From: Pseudonocardia lacus
GTDB taxonomy: Bacteria; Actinomycetota; Actinomycetes; Mycobacteriales; Pseudonocardiaceae
Assembly (NCBI RefSeq): GCF_018531445.1
Contig: NZ_JAHDTH010000046.1
Location: forward strand, 1-41,335
Reading direction: 5' to 3'
DNA: 41,335 nt
The position numbers and the translations under genes are program-made. The notes beneath the pieces were generated by a model. The model did not search any database. It saw nothing but the letters and a program-made list of their open reading frames with translations, and was not told where the DNA came from. Shown piece after piece: positions 8,844 to 16,676 of this stretch. How positions within the stretch are numbered: position 1 is the first letter of the stretch; the number at the start of each line of letters is the position of its first letter.

Positions 8844-10022
8844 GTGAGTCCCACCGCCGGCCTGCACGAGGAGCCGCTGCTGCCCCGCTACGGCCGGCGC
8901 TCGCTGGCCGAGGTCATGCCGGCCATCCTCGCCGCACTCGCCGTGCCGGCCGAACCCGACGCGCCCGAGGGGTCGGAGCTGGAACTGCCGGCGGTGCGGG
9001 CCGTCGCGCTGCTGCTCGTCGACGGCCTGGGCGCCGACCTGCTGCGCCGGTTCCCCGACGACGCCCCGTTCCTGGCCGGCCTCCCCGACCTCGGCCCGCT
9101 CACGGCCGGGTTCCCGTCCAGCACCTCGATCAGCCTCGCGTCACTGGGCACCGGCGCCCCGCCCGGCGCGCACGGTGTGGTCGGCATCAGCTTCCGGACC
9201 GGCGACGAGCTGCTCGACAGCCTGCGCTGGACCACGCACGGCACCGGCGAGAGCGTCGACCTGCGCGAGGAACACCCGCCCGAGCAGGTGCAGCCGCTGC
9301 CGACGGCGTTCGAACGGGCGGCCGCGGCGGGCGTCGCGGTGACGGTGGTGTCGCAGCGGCAGTTCCGGGGCTCCGGGCTGACCAGGGCGGCGCTGCGCGG
9401 CGGGCGGTTCCGGGGGACGCTCGCGCTCGGCGACCTCGCCGCCGAGATCGTCACCGCCGTCGATCGGCCCGGCCGCCAGCTCTGCTACGGCTACCACTCC
9501 GAGCTCGACGGGCTCGGCCACCTGCACGGGCCGGGCAGCCTGCCGTGGCGGATGCAGCTGGCCCAGGTCGACCGGCTGGCCGCGCGGATCGCCGAGGAGC
9601 TGCCGGCCGGCGCGCTGCTGGCGATCACCGGCGACCACGGCATGGTCGAGGTCGACCGGCGCTTCGACTTCGACCGCAACTCCGACCTGCAGCGCGGGGT
9701 GCTGCTGCTGGGCGGCGACCCGCGGGCCCGGCACGTGTACGCCCGGCAGGGCGCCGCGGACGACGTGCTCGCCACCTGGCGCGAGGTCCTCGGCGACTCC
9801 GCCTGGGTGCTGTCGCGGGAGGAGGCCGTCGCCCGCAACTGGTTCGGCGACGTCGCCGAGCGCACGACCGCGCGCCTGGGCGACGTCGTGGTCGCCACCC
9901 GCGGCACGGCGGCGGTGACCCGCTCGGAGGCCGAGCCGCTCATCTCCGGCATGCCCGGCCAGCACGGCTCGCTGACCCCGGCCGAGCAGCTGGTCCCGCT
10001 GCTGGTCAGCGGCCCGTCCTGA
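8844..10022 (+). CDS. Alkaline phosphatase superfamily phosphodiesterase (nucleotide pyrophosphatase-like)
   Basis: GTG start at 8844; 392 residues. The type I phosphodiesterase/nucleotide pyrophosphatase fold is shown by ALLLVDGLGADLL (first metal Asp), FPSSTSISLASLGTGAPPGAHG (catalytic Thr/Ser loop and conserved GAHG), GYHSELDGLGHLHG (metal Asp and His), AITGDHGMVEV (Asp-His pair) and PGQHGSLTP (last metal His). There is no signal peptide, so it is probably cytoplasmic. Homologous actinobacterial proteins are widespread and of unknown substrate. It stands in opposite orientation between mftE and mftF, which are normally adjacent. That makes it either a chance insertion or a hydrolase acting on a phosphorylated or nucleotide-linked compound of the mycofactocin pathway; nothing in the sequence proves a link. 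Confidence 0.88.
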   Translation: MSPTAGLHEEPLLPRYGRRSLAEVMPAILAALAVPAEPDAPEGSELELPAVRAVALLLVDGLGADLLRRFPDDAPFLAGLPDLGPLTAGFPSSTSISLASLGTGAPPGAHGVVGISFRTGDELLDSLRWTTHGTGESVDLREEHPPEQVQPLPTAFERAAAAGVAVTVVSQRQFRGSGLTRAALRGGRFRGTLALGDLAAEIVTAVDRPGRQLCYGYHSELDGLGHLHGPGSLPWRMQLAQVDRLAARIAEELPAGALLAITGDHGMVEVDRRFDFDRNSDLQRGVLLLGGDPRARHVYARQGAADDVLATWREVLGDSAWVLSREEAVARNWFGDVAERTTARLGDVVVATRGTAAVTRSEAEPLISGMPGQHGSLTPAEQLVPLLVSGPS

Positions 10023-10054
10023 AGGATCGGCGGGACACGCTCGACGGCGCCGAC

Positions 10055-10753
10055 TCAGAGGCGGCCGTTCGCGTCCGGCTCCCACCCGGCGAGCCCGGCG
10101 CGCAGGTCGGCGGCCATCTCGTCGAGCAGCCGGCGGCCCTCGGCGGCACTGGCCCCGGTCGGGTCGCCCAGCACCCCGTTGCGGCTGACCGCGGTCACCC
10201 CGCCGCGGCGCAGCGCGGGCAGCAGCTCGCGCAGCGGCGCGGTGTTGCCGGGCTGCGCCGCCCCGCTGCGCACCACCGACGGGTCCAGCTCCAGCAGGAT
10301 CGAGGTCTCGGTGCGCCCGGCGTGCGCGTCGCCGCCGGGCACCGCGCAGCCGTACCAGGCCACGTCGCGGCCCTCGTGGCGCAGGGTGTCGACCGCCGCC
10401 GGCACGGTGGGCAGGTTGCCGCCGTGGCCGTTGACGAACACCAGCCGCGACGCCCACGCCGCCGCCGACCGGCCCAGCTCCACCAGCACCACGCGCAGCG
10501 CGTCGTGGCCGATCGACAGCGTGCCGGGGAAGCCCTCGTGCTCCCCGGAGGCGCCGTAGGCCAGCGGCGGGGCCAGCAGCACCGACGGGTCGCCGTCGGC
10601 GGCGCGGCGGGCCACCGCCGACGCGATGCGGGCGTCGGTGTCCAGGGGCAGGTGCGGGCCGTGCTGCTCGAGGGAACCGACCGGGACGAGGACGGTGCGC
10701 GGGGCCGGACCGTCCAGCTCGACCCAGGTGCGTTCGCCCAGGCGCCCGGTCAC
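10055..10753 (-). CDS. mftE: Mycofactocin system creatininase-family peptidase MftE
   Basis: GTG start at 10753; 232 residues, the usual length for this family. Creatininase-type metal ligands are in GSLEQHGPHLPLDTD (E29, H31 and a following Asp), in YGASGEHEGFPGTLSIG and in FVNGHGGN. MftE hydrolyses the MftC-modified MftA peptide, releasing the two-residue VY-derived heterocycle AHDP as the cofactor core. The gene is on the mftA strand, 217 bases downstream of the second OYE-type gene, so co-transcription is possible but not as tight as the upstream genes. It is convergent with the phosphatase-like gene, with only 32 bases between stops and no strong hairpin there. Confidence 0.93.
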   Translation of the reverse strand: MTGRLGERTWVELDGPAPRTVLVPVGSLEQHGPHLPLDTDARIASAVARRAADGDPSVLLAPPLAYGASGEHEGFPGTLSIGHDALRVVLVELGRSAAAWASRLVFVNGHGGNLPTVPAAVDTLRHEGRDVAWYGCAVPGGDAHAGRTETSILLELDPSVVRSGAAQPGNTAPLRELLPALRRGGVTAVSRNGVLGDPTGASAAEGRRLLDEMAADLRAGLAGWEPDANGRL

Positions 10754-10970
10754 CGCGCCCCTGCCGGGCCGGGGCGCGGAGCGGGGAGACGGTGGGCGGA
10801 GCGGCAGCGCACGACCGAACCGTAGCGAGCGCGGACCCCGTCACCAACGCCGCCGACGCCCGATCGCCGCACCGGAGCAGCGAGCGGTCACCCAGCGGAG
10901 GACCACGCGGTGAGCGGCACCACCGGTGGACCCCGAACGGGTGCCGGCGGCGCCGATCCCGCAGGACCGG

Positions 10971-13094
10971 TCAGAGCACCAGGGCGACCCGGTCGCCGTC
11001 GCGGACGGCGGCCCCGGCCGACCGCGGGGCCAGGCAGTCGCCCACGCGGTGGACGCCGGGGCGCCCGCGCAACTGGGTCCACAGGCCGTCGCGGGGTTCG
11101 GCCGGGACGGCCGTGACGACCCAGTCGTGCTCGACGTCCGCAACCGCGCCGGTCGTGTGCTCCAGCACCCGCACGAGCACCCCGTCGGGGCGCGCGGTCG
11201 CGGCGAGCACCACCCGGTCGGTGTCGAGGGCGATCCCGGCCCGGTGGGCGCGGCGGTGGAACATCTCCGCGTCCAGCGTGGTGCCCAGGTACTGGGCCGC
11301 GACCATGGCCGGGGTCGAGATCCGCACGGCGCAGCCGCGGGCCGCGAGCAGTTCGGCGACCGACGTCGCCGCGTGGTCGCCCACCTCGTCGTGCAGCAGC
11401 ACCGACCCGGTGGGCGCCGCCCGACCGGCCAGCACGTCGCGGACGTCGACGACCCGGTCGACGCCCCGCGCCCACTCCGGGCGCCCCGGGCCCGCCCCCG
11501 TGGCCAGCACGACGGCGTCCGGTGCCAGCGCCCGCACGAGGTCCGCGTCGACCTCGCAGCCGGTCCGGACCTCGACACCGAGGGCCCGGCAGCGGGCCAG
11601 CAGGTCGCGGGTGAGGTGGCCGAGCTCGGCGCGGCCGGGAGCGCTGGCGGCCAGCGCGACCTGCCCGCCGGTCGCCGCCGAGCGCTCGCACAGCAGCACC
11701 CGGTGGCCGCGCTCCGCGGCGGTCGCGGCCGCGCGCAGCCCACCGGGCCCTCCCCCCACCACCAGCACCCGCCGGGACCCGGTCGGCGCCGGCAGCGGCA
11801 CAGCCTCCCGCCCGGCCCGCGGATTGACGGCGCACTGCAGGCTCCGGTTGAGCCCCACCCGCCCCACGCACTCCTGGTTGCACCCGATGCACGCCTGCCC
11901 GCTGCGCCGTTCGGACGGGCCGCCCCGCCTCGGAGGTTCAGGAAAGCCACGTTCCGGAACTCCCGGTTCAGGAAAGCCACGTTCCGGAACTCCCGGTTCA
12001 GGAAAGCCACGTTCAGGTCCCCACAGGACAGGAAAGCCACGTTGCTGAACCGCAGGTTCATGAACGTGGCTTTCCTGAACTTGCGAGGGGGCCGACGCAG
12101 CGGGGGCGGGCGGGAGGAGGGGGGCGGCGAAGGTGGGGTCGGCGATCTGGGCGCGGACGACGCCGACCAGGTCGCAGTGGCCCTCGGTGAGGGCGCGCTC
12201 GGCGTGCTCCCGCGCGGTGAACCGGCCCACCCCGACCACCGGGACCGAGACCGCGCGCCGCACGGCCGCGGCGATGGGCAGCGCGTAGCCGGGCTCGACG
12301 TGCATCGACGCCTCGATCAGGTGCAGGGTCGCGGTGGCCACGCCGATCGAGGTGTTGACGTAGTCGATGTGCGGTTCGAGCAGCCGCGCGGTGCGCACCA
12401 TCTCGTCGAGGGGTGTTCCGCCGGGGATGCCCTCGTCGCCGCAGAGCCGCACCCCGACCACCCGGTCGGGCCCGACCGCGGCGCGCACCGCGACCAGGGC
12501 CTCGCGGACCGTACGCACGCGGTTCTCCAGGGGGCCGCCGTAGTCGTCGGTCCGGTGGTTGGTCAGCGGGGAGAGGAACTGGCGCAGGATCGAGGCGTGC
12601 GAGCACTGCAGTTCGACGCCGTCGAACCCGCCCTCGACGCAGTGCCGCGCGACGAGGGCGTAGCCCTCGACCAGCTCGGCGATGCCGGCCGTGGTGATCT
12701 CGCAGGGCACTTCGCGGAACATCGGGTCGGCCACCGGGGAGGGCGCCACGACCGGCCGGCGGGAGTACATGCCGCTGGACTGGCCGCCGTTGTGGTTGAG
12801 CTGGGCCAGCACCGGCACGCCGTGCGCGTGCACGGCCCCGGTGAGGCGCCGGTAGCCGGGCACGACCGCCGGGTCCCAGCCGCGGATCAGCTTCTCGTAG
12901 GGGTGGTCGTCGGGGCGCACCGAGTGCTCCTCGGTGATCACCAGCCCGGCCCCGCCGGCGGCGCGCGCGGCGTAGTAGGCGACGTGCTGGTCGGTGACCA
13001 GGCCGTCGACGGCGGCGTTGGTCAGGTGCGCGGAGAACACGAGCCGGTTGCGCAGCCGCAGCGGCCCGACGCGCAGCGGCTCGGCGAGCCTCAC
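10971..13094 (-). CDS. OYE/FadH-type flavoprotein reductase of mycofactocin locus, carrying an in-frame repeat array
   Basis: The GTG at 13094 overlaps the upstream stop as GTGA, giving 707 residues. An OYE-type FMN TIM barrel occupies residues 1 to about 330 (VRLAEPLRVGPLRLRNRLVF, DGVELQCSHASILRQFLSP, DLVGVVRAQIADPTFAA). An intact 4Fe-4S motif follows at C402-x2-C405-x3-C409-x11-C421 (ACIGCNQEC), then FAD and NAD(P)H domains (VLVVGGGPGGLRAAATAAERGH). The fold is that of 2,4-dienoyl-CoA reductase and trimethylamine dehydrogenase; mycofactocin-associated FadH/OYE proteins are a recognised group. The oddity is an insert of about 65 residues between barrel and cluster, mostly encoded by the repeat array at 11936-12080, including tandem RGFPEPGVPE decapeptides (about residues 339-387). 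The frame stays open throughout. Between this stop and mftE are 217 bases with nothing I recognise. Confidence 0.88.
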   Translation of the reverse strand: MRLAEPLRVGPLRLRNRLVFSAHLTNAAVDGLVTDQHVAYYAARAAGGAGLVITEEHSVRPDDHPYEKLIRGWDPAVVPGYRRLTGAVHAHGVPVLAQLNHNGGQSSGMYSRRPVVAPSPVADPMFREVPCEITTAGIAELVEGYALVARHCVEGGFDGVELQCSHASILRQFLSPLTNHRTDDYGGPLENRVRTVREALVAVRAAVGPDRVVGVRLCGDEGIPGGTPLDEMVRTARLLEPHIDYVNTSIGVATATLHLIEASMHVEPGYALPIAAAVRRAVSVPVVGVGRFTAREHAERALTEGHCDLVGVVRAQIADPTFAAPLLPPAPAASAPSQVQESHVHEPAVQQRGFPVLWGPERGFPEPGVPERGFPEPGVPERGFPEPPRRGGPSERRSGQACIGCNQECVGRVGLNRSLQCAVNPRAGREAVPLPAPTGSRRVLVVGGGPGGLRAAATAAERGHRVLLCERSAATGGQVALAASAPGRAELGHLTRDLLARCRALGVEVRTGCEVDADLVRALAPDAVVLATGAGPGRPEWARGVDRVVDVRDVLAGRAAPTGSVLLHDEVGDHAATSVAELLAARGCAVRISTPAMVAAQYLGTTLDAEMFHRRAHRAGIALDTDRVVLAATARPDGVLVRVLEHTTGAVADVEHDWVVTAVPAEPRDGLWTQLRGRPGVHRVGDCLAPRSAGAAVRDGDRVALVL
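11936..12080. repeat. Family A repeat array with exact 30-bp phasing inside a coding sequence
   Basis: The core GGAAAGCCAC starts at 11941, 11971, 12001 and 12031, exactly 30 bp apart. An inverted copy, GTGGCTTTCC, is at 12066-12075. The first two units are identical over 30 bp (GTTCAGGAAAGCCACG followed by TTCCGGAACTCCCG). The third and fourth keep the core but differ in the second half. The end units are GTTCAGG at 11936 and CCTGAAC at 12074-12080, so the whole array is bounded like a single family A element. Thirty bases equal ten codons, so copy number can change without breaking the host reductase frame. Confidence 0.9.
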
Positions 13095-15088
13095 CGCGAC
13101 ACCGCCGCCGCTGCGGCGCGGCGGCCCTCCAGGACCGCCTCGTACAGCGTGCGGGGTGCCACGCAGTCGCCCGCGCGGCTGAGGTGCGGGCGCGCCCGCC
13201 AGAGGGCGTCGGCCGGGAGCCGGTGCCCGCAGTCGAGCACCAGGGCGCAGTCGAGGGTGCGGCCCTCGCCGGTCCAGACGTGCTCCAGCACCGCCCGCCC
13301 GTCGACGACCGCGCGCACGGTCGAGCGCAGCTCCCGCGCGACCCCGGCCCGGGCGAGGCGGGCGTTGGCGGGGGCGAGGTCGCCGGTGCGGGCGAGCTGG
13401 GTGCCGGCGACCTGGTCGGGTGTGACGAGGACGGTCGCCCACCCGGCCGCCGCGACCTGCTCGGCGATCCCGACACCCGTGCCGTCGCCGATCGGGTCGC
13501 GCACCACCACCGCGCCCGGGTTCAGGAAAGCCACGTTCCGGAACCCAGGGGGCAGCATCGTGGCTTTCCTGAACCCCGGACCGGTGAGATCGGCGAGGGC
13601 CGCGGGCGTCGACCCCGCGGAGAGCACGGCGGCCTCGAACTCGCCGGCCGCCACCACCGGGCGGTCGGAGTCGAACGCCGGCGGCGCCGGGCGCGAGCCG
13701 GTGGCGAGGACGACCGCGGCACCGGCGCGCTCGACCGCGTCGAGGTCGTCGGGGGTGGCCTCGACGCCCAGCTCCACGACGACCCCGAGTCTGCGCAGCT
13801 CCGCCGCCCACCACGGCACCGGAAGACCCATCCGGGCCCGGCCGTGCACCGCGGCGGCCCAGTGCAGCGCCCCGCCCAGCACCGGCCCCCGCTCGACCAG
13901 CCGCACCCGGTGCCCGCGCAGCGCCAGCGTGCGGGCCGCCTCCAGCCCGGCCGGGCCCCCGCCGACCACGAGCGCATCGCGGGGCACCGGGTCGACCGGG
14001 GGCGGCCACTCGTCGTCGAGCTCGTGGCCGGCGCTCGGCTCGACCTCGTCGGAGACGACCGGGTTGCGCGGGTCGCGCACGGCGGTGCGCTGGTTGGACA
14101 ACGTGCACGGGCGAACCCGGTCGGGACGGCCGGCGCGCACGTGCGCGACGAGGTCGGGATCGGCGATCTGGGCGCGGGTCATCTCCACCAGGTCGGCCAC
14201 GCCGGAGTCGAGGGCGGCCCGCGCGGCGGCCGGGTCGACCACGCCGCCCTGCAGGACGGTCGGCGCACCGGTGGCCCGCCGCGCCGCCGCGCACAGCCGG
14301 GTGCCGAAGCCGGGCGCGACGTGCAGGTCGGGTCGGGACGCGGCCATCGCGCCGCCGCGCACCGGCACGAGGTAGTCGACGGCGCCGGCCACCGCGGCGG
14401 CGGTCGCGAGCCCCTCGTCGGGGGTGATCCCGCCCCACGGGGCCATCTCGTCGCAGCTCAGCCGCAGGCCCAGGACGCGGTCGTCGCCCAGCCCGGCGCG
14501 CACGGCGGCCAGCACCTCGCGCAGCAGCCGCGTGCGGTCGGTGCCGTAGCCGTCGGTGCGGCGGTTGGTCAGCCCGGACAGGAACTGCCGCAGGACCGAG
14601 AACTCGCCGGCGTCGACCTCGACGCCGTCCAGGTCCTGCGCCGCGGCCAGCGCGGCGGCCGCCGCGAAGCCGGCCACGAGCGCGTCGATCTCGGGCTGTT
14701 CGACGGCCATCGGCACCTCGCGCGAGACCACGTCCGGCACCCGCGACGGCGCCCACAGCGCCTCGCGCCGGTGCGCCGAGCTGCCCTGCCCGCCGGCGTG
14801 GCCGATCCCGGCCAGCACCAGCGCCCCGTGCGGTCGGCAGGCGGCCAGCACACCGCCCCAGCCGGACGCGGCCAGCGGGGCGCGCTCGTAGGGCCAGTCG
14901 GAGTCGTGCACCGAGGCGACCTCGGTGACGACCACGCCGGCGCCGCCGGCGGCACGCCGCCCGTAGTAGGCGGCGTGCCGGGCGGAGAACCGCCGCCCGT
15001 CGCCCAGGTTGGTCTCGTGCGGTCCGAACAGGACCCGGCTCGGCGCCGTGCGCCCCCGCAGGGTGAACGCGCCGGTGAGCGGGTTCAG
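13091..15088 (-). CDS. OYE/FadH-type flavoprotein reductase of mycofactocin locus with degenerate Fe-S motif
   Basis: About 665 residues. An FMN barrel begins NPLTGAFTLRGRTAPSRVLF and GPHETNLGDGRRFSARHAAYY, followed by FAD/NAD(P) domains (DALVVGGGPAGLEAARTLAL, IGDGTGVGIAEQVAAAGWA). Conserved sequence runs up to the mftC stop, and the only start-like codon there is CTG at 15086-15088, overlapping that stop as CTGA. The first ATG, at 14935, would delete about 50 conserved residues. Where the paralogue at 10971-13094 has CIGCNQEC and a fourth cysteine, this protein reads PCTLSNQRTAVRDPRNPVVS. Only C328 remains, so a 4Fe-4S cluster is unlikely. A family A palindrome is inserted in frame at 13520-13574 (residues about 505-523), just before the NAD(P)-domain strand AVVVRDPIG. 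Either it is a cluster-less reductase with another electron route, or it is decaying. Confidence 0.82.
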   Translation of the reverse strand: MNPLTGAFTLRGRTAPSRVLFGPHETNLGDGRRFSARHAAYYGRRAAGGAGVVVTEVASVHDSDWPYERAPLAASGWGGVLAACRPHGALVLAGIGHAGGQGSSAHRREALWAPSRVPDVVSREVPMAVEQPEIDALVAGFAAAAALAAAQDLDGVEVDAGEFSVLRQFLSGLTNRRTDGYGTDRTRLLREVLAAVRAGLGDDRVLGLRLSCDEMAPWGGITPDEGLATAAAVAGAVDYLVPVRGGAMAASRPDLHVAPGFGTRLCAAARRATGAPTVLQGGVVDPAAARAALDSGVADLVEMTRAQIADPDLVAHVRAGRPDRVRPCTLSNQRTAVRDPRNPVVSDEVEPSAGHELDDEWPPPVDPVPRDALVVGGGPAGLEAARTLALRGHRVRLVERGPVLGGALHWAAAVHGRARMGLPVPWWAAELRRLGVVVELGVEATPDDLDAVERAGAAVVLATGSRPAPPAFDSDRPVVAAGEFEAAVLSAGSTPAALADLTGPGFRKATMLPPGFRNVAFLNPGAVVVRDPIGDGTGVGIAEQVAAAGWATVLVTPDQVAGTQLARTGDLAPANARLARAGVARELRSTVRAVVDGRAVLEHVWTGEGRTLDCALVLDCGHRLPADALWRARPHLSRAGDCVAPRTLYEAVLEGRRAAAAAVSR
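13520..13574. repeat. Family A palindromic element in frame inside the reductase gene
   Basis: Fifty-five bases with 16-bp perfect outer arms (GTTCAGGAAAGCCACG at 13520-13535, CGTGGCTTTCCTGAAC at 13559-13574). The left inner half is of the Y type (TTCCGGAAC) and the right of the X type (GCAGCAT), so the centre does not pair as in the copy at 8722. Read on the minus strand it gives FRKATMLPPGFRNVAFLN without a stop. It lies in a loop between FAD-domain and NAD(P)-domain sequence of the host protein. Confidence 0.9.
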
Positions 15089-16320
15089 GCGCGGGCGGCG
15101 GCCGGGGACAGCGGCGAGTCGGCGCCGACGGCGAGCGGGCTGGCGTCGCAGGCGCGGTCCGGGCGGGCGGCGTCCGCCGGGCGGGCGGTCAGGGTGAGCG
15201 GGACGGGCCCGCGCCCGCGGGAGTTACGTGGGGCCGACCGCGAGTGGTCGACGTCGGACTTCGGGATGGCGGTCGACCCGTCGCGCGCGGCCAGCGCCTG
15301 CTCGCCGAACCCGCGCACGCACTCCGGGTCGGGGCCGTCGAGCGGGAGGCCGGTGAAGAACTTGGCCGCCATGCACCCGCCCTGGCAGGAGTCGTAGAAC
15401 GAGCAGGAGCGGCAGGCCCCTCCGGTCTGCGGCCGGCGCAGCTCGGTGAACAGCTCGGAGTGCTGCCAGACGCGCTGGAAGCCGCCCTCGTCGCGGACGT
15501 TGCCGGCCAGGAAGTTCTCGTGGATGGCGAACGGGCAGGCGTAGACGTCGCCGACCGGGTCGATCAGGCAGACGACCCGGCCCGCGCCGCACAGGTTGAG
15601 CCCGGGCAGGGCCTCGCCGTAGGCGGAGAGGTGGAAGAAGGAGTCGCCGGTGAGCACCTGGTCGCCGTGGCTGACCAGCCAGTCGTAGAGCTGGCGCTGC
15701 TGGGCGGCGGTGGGGTGCAGCTCGTCCCACACGTCGGCGCCGCGCCCGGACGGGCGCAGCCGGGTGATCCGCAGCTGGACGTTGAACTTGGCGGCGATGG
15801 CGGCGAACTCGTCGAGCTGGTCGACGTTCTGCCGGGTCATCACGACGCTGATCTTGGGCTGGCCGAACCCGGCCTCGGCCAGGTTCTCCAGCGCGCGCAT
15901 CGCGGTGGCGTAGGAGCCGGGGCCGCGGACGTGGTCGTTGATCTCGGCGGTGGCGCCGTCCAGCGAGATCTGGATGTCGACGTAGTCGGTGCGGGCCAGC
16001 TGGGCGGCGCGCTTCTTGTCGAGCTTCACGCCGTTGGTGGAGAACTTGACCCCGACGTTGTGGTCGATGGAGTAGTCGAGCAGCTCCCAGAAGTCCGGGC
16101 GCACCGTCGGCTCGCCGCCGCCGATGTTGACGTAGAAGACCTGCATCCGCTGCAGCTCGTCGACCACGCCCTTGGCCTCGGCGGTGGTCAGCTCGCGCGG
16201 GTCGCGCCGACCGGACGACGACAGGCAGTGCACGCACGCCAGGTTGCAGGCGTAGGTGAGCTCCCAGGTCAGGCAGATCGGCGAGTTCAGGCCGTACTGG
16301 AAGTGCTCGACCAGCTTCAC
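15085..16320 (-). CDS. mftC: Mycofactocin radical SAM maturase MftC
   Basis: GTG start at 16320, one base after the mftB stop; 411 residues. The radical SAM cluster motif is C25-x3-C29-x2-C32 in ACNLACVHCLSSSG. It is followed by VNIGGGEPTVRPDF (the GGE motif) and a SPASM domain with auxiliary-cluster cysteines (NLCGAGRVVCLIDP, VYACPFAIHENF, GACRSCSFYDSCQGGCMAAKF). MftC oxidatively decarboxylates the C-terminal tyrosine of MftA and then forms a C-C crosslink to the preceding valine. Strong identity to the family core and its place after mftA and mftB make the call secure. A C-terminal tail of about 60 residues after DVDHSR is less conserved and ends in an Ala-rich stretch that overlaps the next gene's presumed CTG start. 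Confidence 0.97.
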   Translation of the reverse strand: MKLVEHFQYGLNSPICLTWELTYACNLACVHCLSSSGRRDPRELTTAEAKGVVDELQRMQVFYVNIGGGEPTVRPDFWELLDYSIDHNVGVKFSTNGVKLDKKRAAQLARTDYVDIQISLDGATAEINDHVRGPGSYATAMRALENLAEAGFGQPKISVVMTRQNVDQLDEFAAIAAKFNVQLRITRLRPSGRGADVWDELHPTAAQQRQLYDWLVSHGDQVLTGDSFFHLSAYGEALPGLNLCGAGRVVCLIDPVGDVYACPFAIHENFLAGNVRDEGGFQRVWQHSELFTELRRPQTGGACRSCSFYDSCQGGCMAAKFFTGLPLDGPDPECVRGFGEQALAARDGSTAIPKSDVDHSRSAPRNSRGRGPVPLTLTARPADAARPDRACDASPLAVGADSPLSPAAARA

Positions 16321-16321
16321 G

Positions 16322-16660
16322 CTAACGCTCCTCGATGGTTCCGTTCGCGGCCAGACCGGCCAGTGCCTTCAGGTAGGCGGGGCGTTGGGCCGGCTCGACG
16401 CCCGCGGCGTCGATGGCGGCGTGCACCGACGGGTGCCGCTCCAGCCCCGAGACGACCGCCAGCAGCTGCGGCGTCTTCAGGAACGACAGCTTGCGGGTGC
16501 CGAAGTGGTAGACGAGCGCGCCGAACGGCTCGGGCCGCAGCGAGACCTGCGGGCTGCACCGGAACGCGCGGGTGGGGTCGAACTGCTCGGCGTCGGTCGC
16601 GGCGTTGTCGAGCGCCGGCCCCGCCGCGGGGGCGGGACCGGCGCCGGTCGAGTCCGTCAA
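16322..16660 (-). CDS. mftB: Mycofactocin peptide chaperone MftB
   Basis: The proposed TTG start at 16660 is 17 bases after the mftA stop and gives 112 residues; I see no ATG or GTG before the conserved region. The core FDPTRAFRCSPQVSLRPEPFGALVYHF and GTRKLSFLKTPQLLAVV is the RiPP recognition element typical of MftB (PqqD-like). MftB binds the MftA leader and presents it to MftC. The stop TAG is one base from the mftC start, so translation is likely coupled. The N-terminal 25 or so residues are Ala/Pro-rich and may be partly untranslated if initiation is internal. Confidence 0.93.
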   Translation of the reverse strand: MTDSTGAGPAPAAGPALDNAATDAEQFDPTRAFRCSPQVSLRPEPFGALVYHFGTRKLSFLKTPQLLAVVSGLERHPSVHAAIDAAGVEPAQRPAYLKALAGLAANGTIEER

Positions 16661-16676
16661 CGGTTTCCGCGCCGGG

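Noticed and set aside
11936..12080. CRISPR array
   Set aside because: The 30-bp period is tandem repetition with no unique spacers, there are only four direct cores plus an inverted one, the unit is in frame in a coding gene, and no cas gene is nearby.
47..14756. Very long open frames of several hundred to over a thousand codons opposite or alongside recognised genes
   Set aside because: They are frame shadows produced by the GC-rich third codon position. Their translations are Arg/Gly/Ala/Pro-rich without domains, and each overlaps a gene with clear family motifs.
13091..14935. ATG at 14935 as the start of the second OYE-type reductase
   Set aside because: Conserved barrel sequence continues in frame for about 50 residues upstream, up to the mftC stop.
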